Below are positions 6,290-7,355 of a stretch of DNA of 7,355 nucleotides, in pieces. Location: the NCBI GenBank assembly GCA_003542935.1, contig DPJQ01000170.1, positions 1 to 7,355 on the forward strand, given 5' to 3'. The stretch comes from Lachnospiraceae bacterium (lineage in GTDB: Bacteria > Bacillota > Clostridia > Lachnospirales > Lachnospiraceae). Below the pieces are notes generated by a model. That model saw only the letters and a program-made list of their open reading frames with translations, ran no database searches and was not told where the DNA came from. Both the position numbers and the translations under genes were made by a program. Position 1 is the first letter of the stretch, and each line of letters opens with the position of its first letter.

Positions 6290-7355
6290 ATGTTTTTACA
6301 AGCAGCTTATCACATCCGGTTATGCGAACGTCGTTTTATGGGCAGACCAAAACTATAAAAGCATGCGGGCAGAGGGTATCCCTGTGCAGAGTATACAGGA
6401 GATCGATAAATTAGAAAGCATATCCCATATTATTGTTGCGATTGATGACCGGGACATGGCTGAGAAAGTATCACAGAAATTGCAGCGAGAACATGAAATA
6501 GCCCGTGAAGTGATTATATGGTCGGACAATTACCGGTTCGCGGATGAGGGGTTGTTTCTTGACCAAAAACAGCAAAAGCAATTTGGCGTGACAGAAGAAC
6601 TGAAAAATATTTCTCCCAGGGATATGCTGCACTGTTACCGTCTGGATCTGGCCGTCCGGTACCTTCTGTCAAAGGATATCGTCTTTGGTGTTGAAAATCC
6701 GGCGAATGTATCCCTGTATTCGAGAATGATATTGATTCGTTCGGGGGCATATGAAGATGACCCGTACTATTTTGATTCAAAACGTGACGGAACAAAAGGA
6801 TATATAGAAGCGACAAAAAAGTTATGTAAAAAAATGAAAAAGAGCGGATTTGCACAGGAAGGATATATACCGATAGGAGATAACGGTGTTTTCCTGAATG
6901 GGGCCCACCGTATCGCGTCGGCTCTTGCATTGGAGGAAAACATTTGGACGTCAAAGTTTACGGGGCAGAAGGGAAGAACGGATTTTACAATGGAATGGTT
7001 TGAGGAGAATGGATTCAACACAGACGATAAAATCCGTATCCTGAGGGCGTATGCCGACCTGTATGAAAACTGTGGGGTCATCCTCCTTTTTGCGCCGTGT
7101 ATGGAACAATGGAGTTATATGGAAGCACAGCTGAAAAAGGCTATGTGCATAGTCGGGAGGGTTGATCTGGATTTTACCGATCATTATATCGCGTTTGAAA
7201 ATTTATTCCGTGAGATTTATAGTGATCCTCTTTGGAGAAATGTTTATATTGATCGAAAAGTAGAGCTTCTCAAAATGTCAGAGCTGAAAATCCGGCTGCT
7301 CCTGGTGTCAGACGAGGGTTTTAAAGATAGAGATTTATATAAAACCATAGAGAAT
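6210..7355 (+). CDS. Rossmann domain plus ParB-like motif protein, 3' truncated by window
   Basis: The frame is open from ATG 6210 to the window edge, giving 382 residues without a stop, so the C-terminus is missing. AAAGGAG (6195-6201) lies 8 bases before the start. Residues 15-46 (NIVLYGAGNVGRCFYKQL ... VVLWAD) form a Rossmann beta-alpha-beta with a GxGxxG loop at 21-26, and IIVAIDDRDMAEKV follows near 74. This matches N-terminal nucleotide or sugar-nucleotide binding domains such as those of PglD-type proteins. Residues about 220-240 (YIPIGDNGVFLNGAHRIASA) carry an NGAHR motif at 230-234 like the DGxHR signature of ParB/sulfiredoxin-fold domains. The remainder is a helical region of unknown type. 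The combination suggests a nucleotide-binding enzyme or regulator, possibly in surface-glycan synthesis. Its start lies 80 nt inside the upstream gene. Confidence 0.8.
   Translation, partial: MNNYIFPFQKIEKGENIVLYGAGNVGRCFYKQLITSGYANVVLWADQNYKSMRAEGIPVQSIQEIDKLESISHIIVAIDDRDMAEKVSQKLQREHEIAREVIIWSDNYRFADEGLFLDQKQQKQFGVTEELKNISPRDMLHCYRLDLAVRYLLSKDIVFGVENPANVSLYSRMILIRSGAYEDDPYYFDSKRDGTKGYIEATKKLCKKMKKSGFAQEGYIPIGDNGVFLNGAHRIASALALEENIWTSKFTGQKGRTDFTMEWFEENGFNTDDKIRILRAYADLYENCGVILLFAPCMEQWSYMEAQLKKAMCIVGRVDLDFTDHYIAFENLFREIYSDPLWRNVYIDRKVELLKMSELKIRLLLVSDEGFKDRDLYKTIEN

Noticed and set aside
1..7355. CRISPR array, tRNA or rRNA gene, IS terminal inverted repeats
   Set aside because: No regularly spaced repeats, cloverleaf, rRNA-like sequence or paired IS ends were found by eye.

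Overview
The window looks like chromosome of a gut-type Firmicute, probably a Lachnospiraceae or related clostridium. This rests on AGGAGG-type ribosome binding sites, a Tn916-like tyrosine recombinase, a Firmicute-style signal peptide on a secreted Thr/Ala-rich protein, and the flavour of the last two genes. No taxonomic marker gene is present, so this is inference. All genes read on the + strand.

Left part (1-2678): a promoter-like TATAAT box and a 5' hairpin precede a complete tyrosine recombinase (94-1218). A 21-bp direct repeat, GCCGTCAAA / 4 variable bases / TGGTCAAA, lies just upstream of the recombinase ribosome binding site and again across its stop codon. Next comes a TnpB-like protein (1338-2678; the frame is open from 1236). 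It keeps the zinc ribbon and the overall RuvC layout, but all three catalytic acidic positions are replaced. It is therefore predicted to be a nuclease-dead, RNA-guided DNA-binding protein, comparable to the TldR repressors.

Middle (2679-3055): 377 bases with no convincing gene. They hold a run of strong hairpins (about 2775-2929), placed as a TnpB omega/guide RNA would be. The unpaired bases right after the last hairpin (from 2930) are the candidate guide. A 12-bp imperfect hairpin at 3004-3034 sits just before the next ribosome binding site.

Surface module (3056-4969): a small membrane-anchored protein with an extracellular beta-type domain, then a secreted 435-aa Thr/Ala-rich protein, probably one operon. 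Hairpins lie between the two genes, and two more, the second terminator-like, follow them.

Right part (5096-7355): a cytoplasmic protein with six beta-propeller-like repeats, overlapped by 80 nt by a truncated gene joining a Rossmann nucleotide-binding domain to a ParB/sulfiredoxin-like NGAHR motif. These resemble accessory genes of surface-glycan clusters, but no glycosyltransferase is visible here.

The most interesting hypothesis is that recombinase, dead TnpB and structured RNA form one regulatory or domesticated mobile unit placed in front of a surface-protein operon. The recombinase could excise or rearrange at the 21-bp repeats, and the dead TnpB-RNA complex could bind a promoter or an att site. 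The sequence shows the components; their cooperation is inferred.
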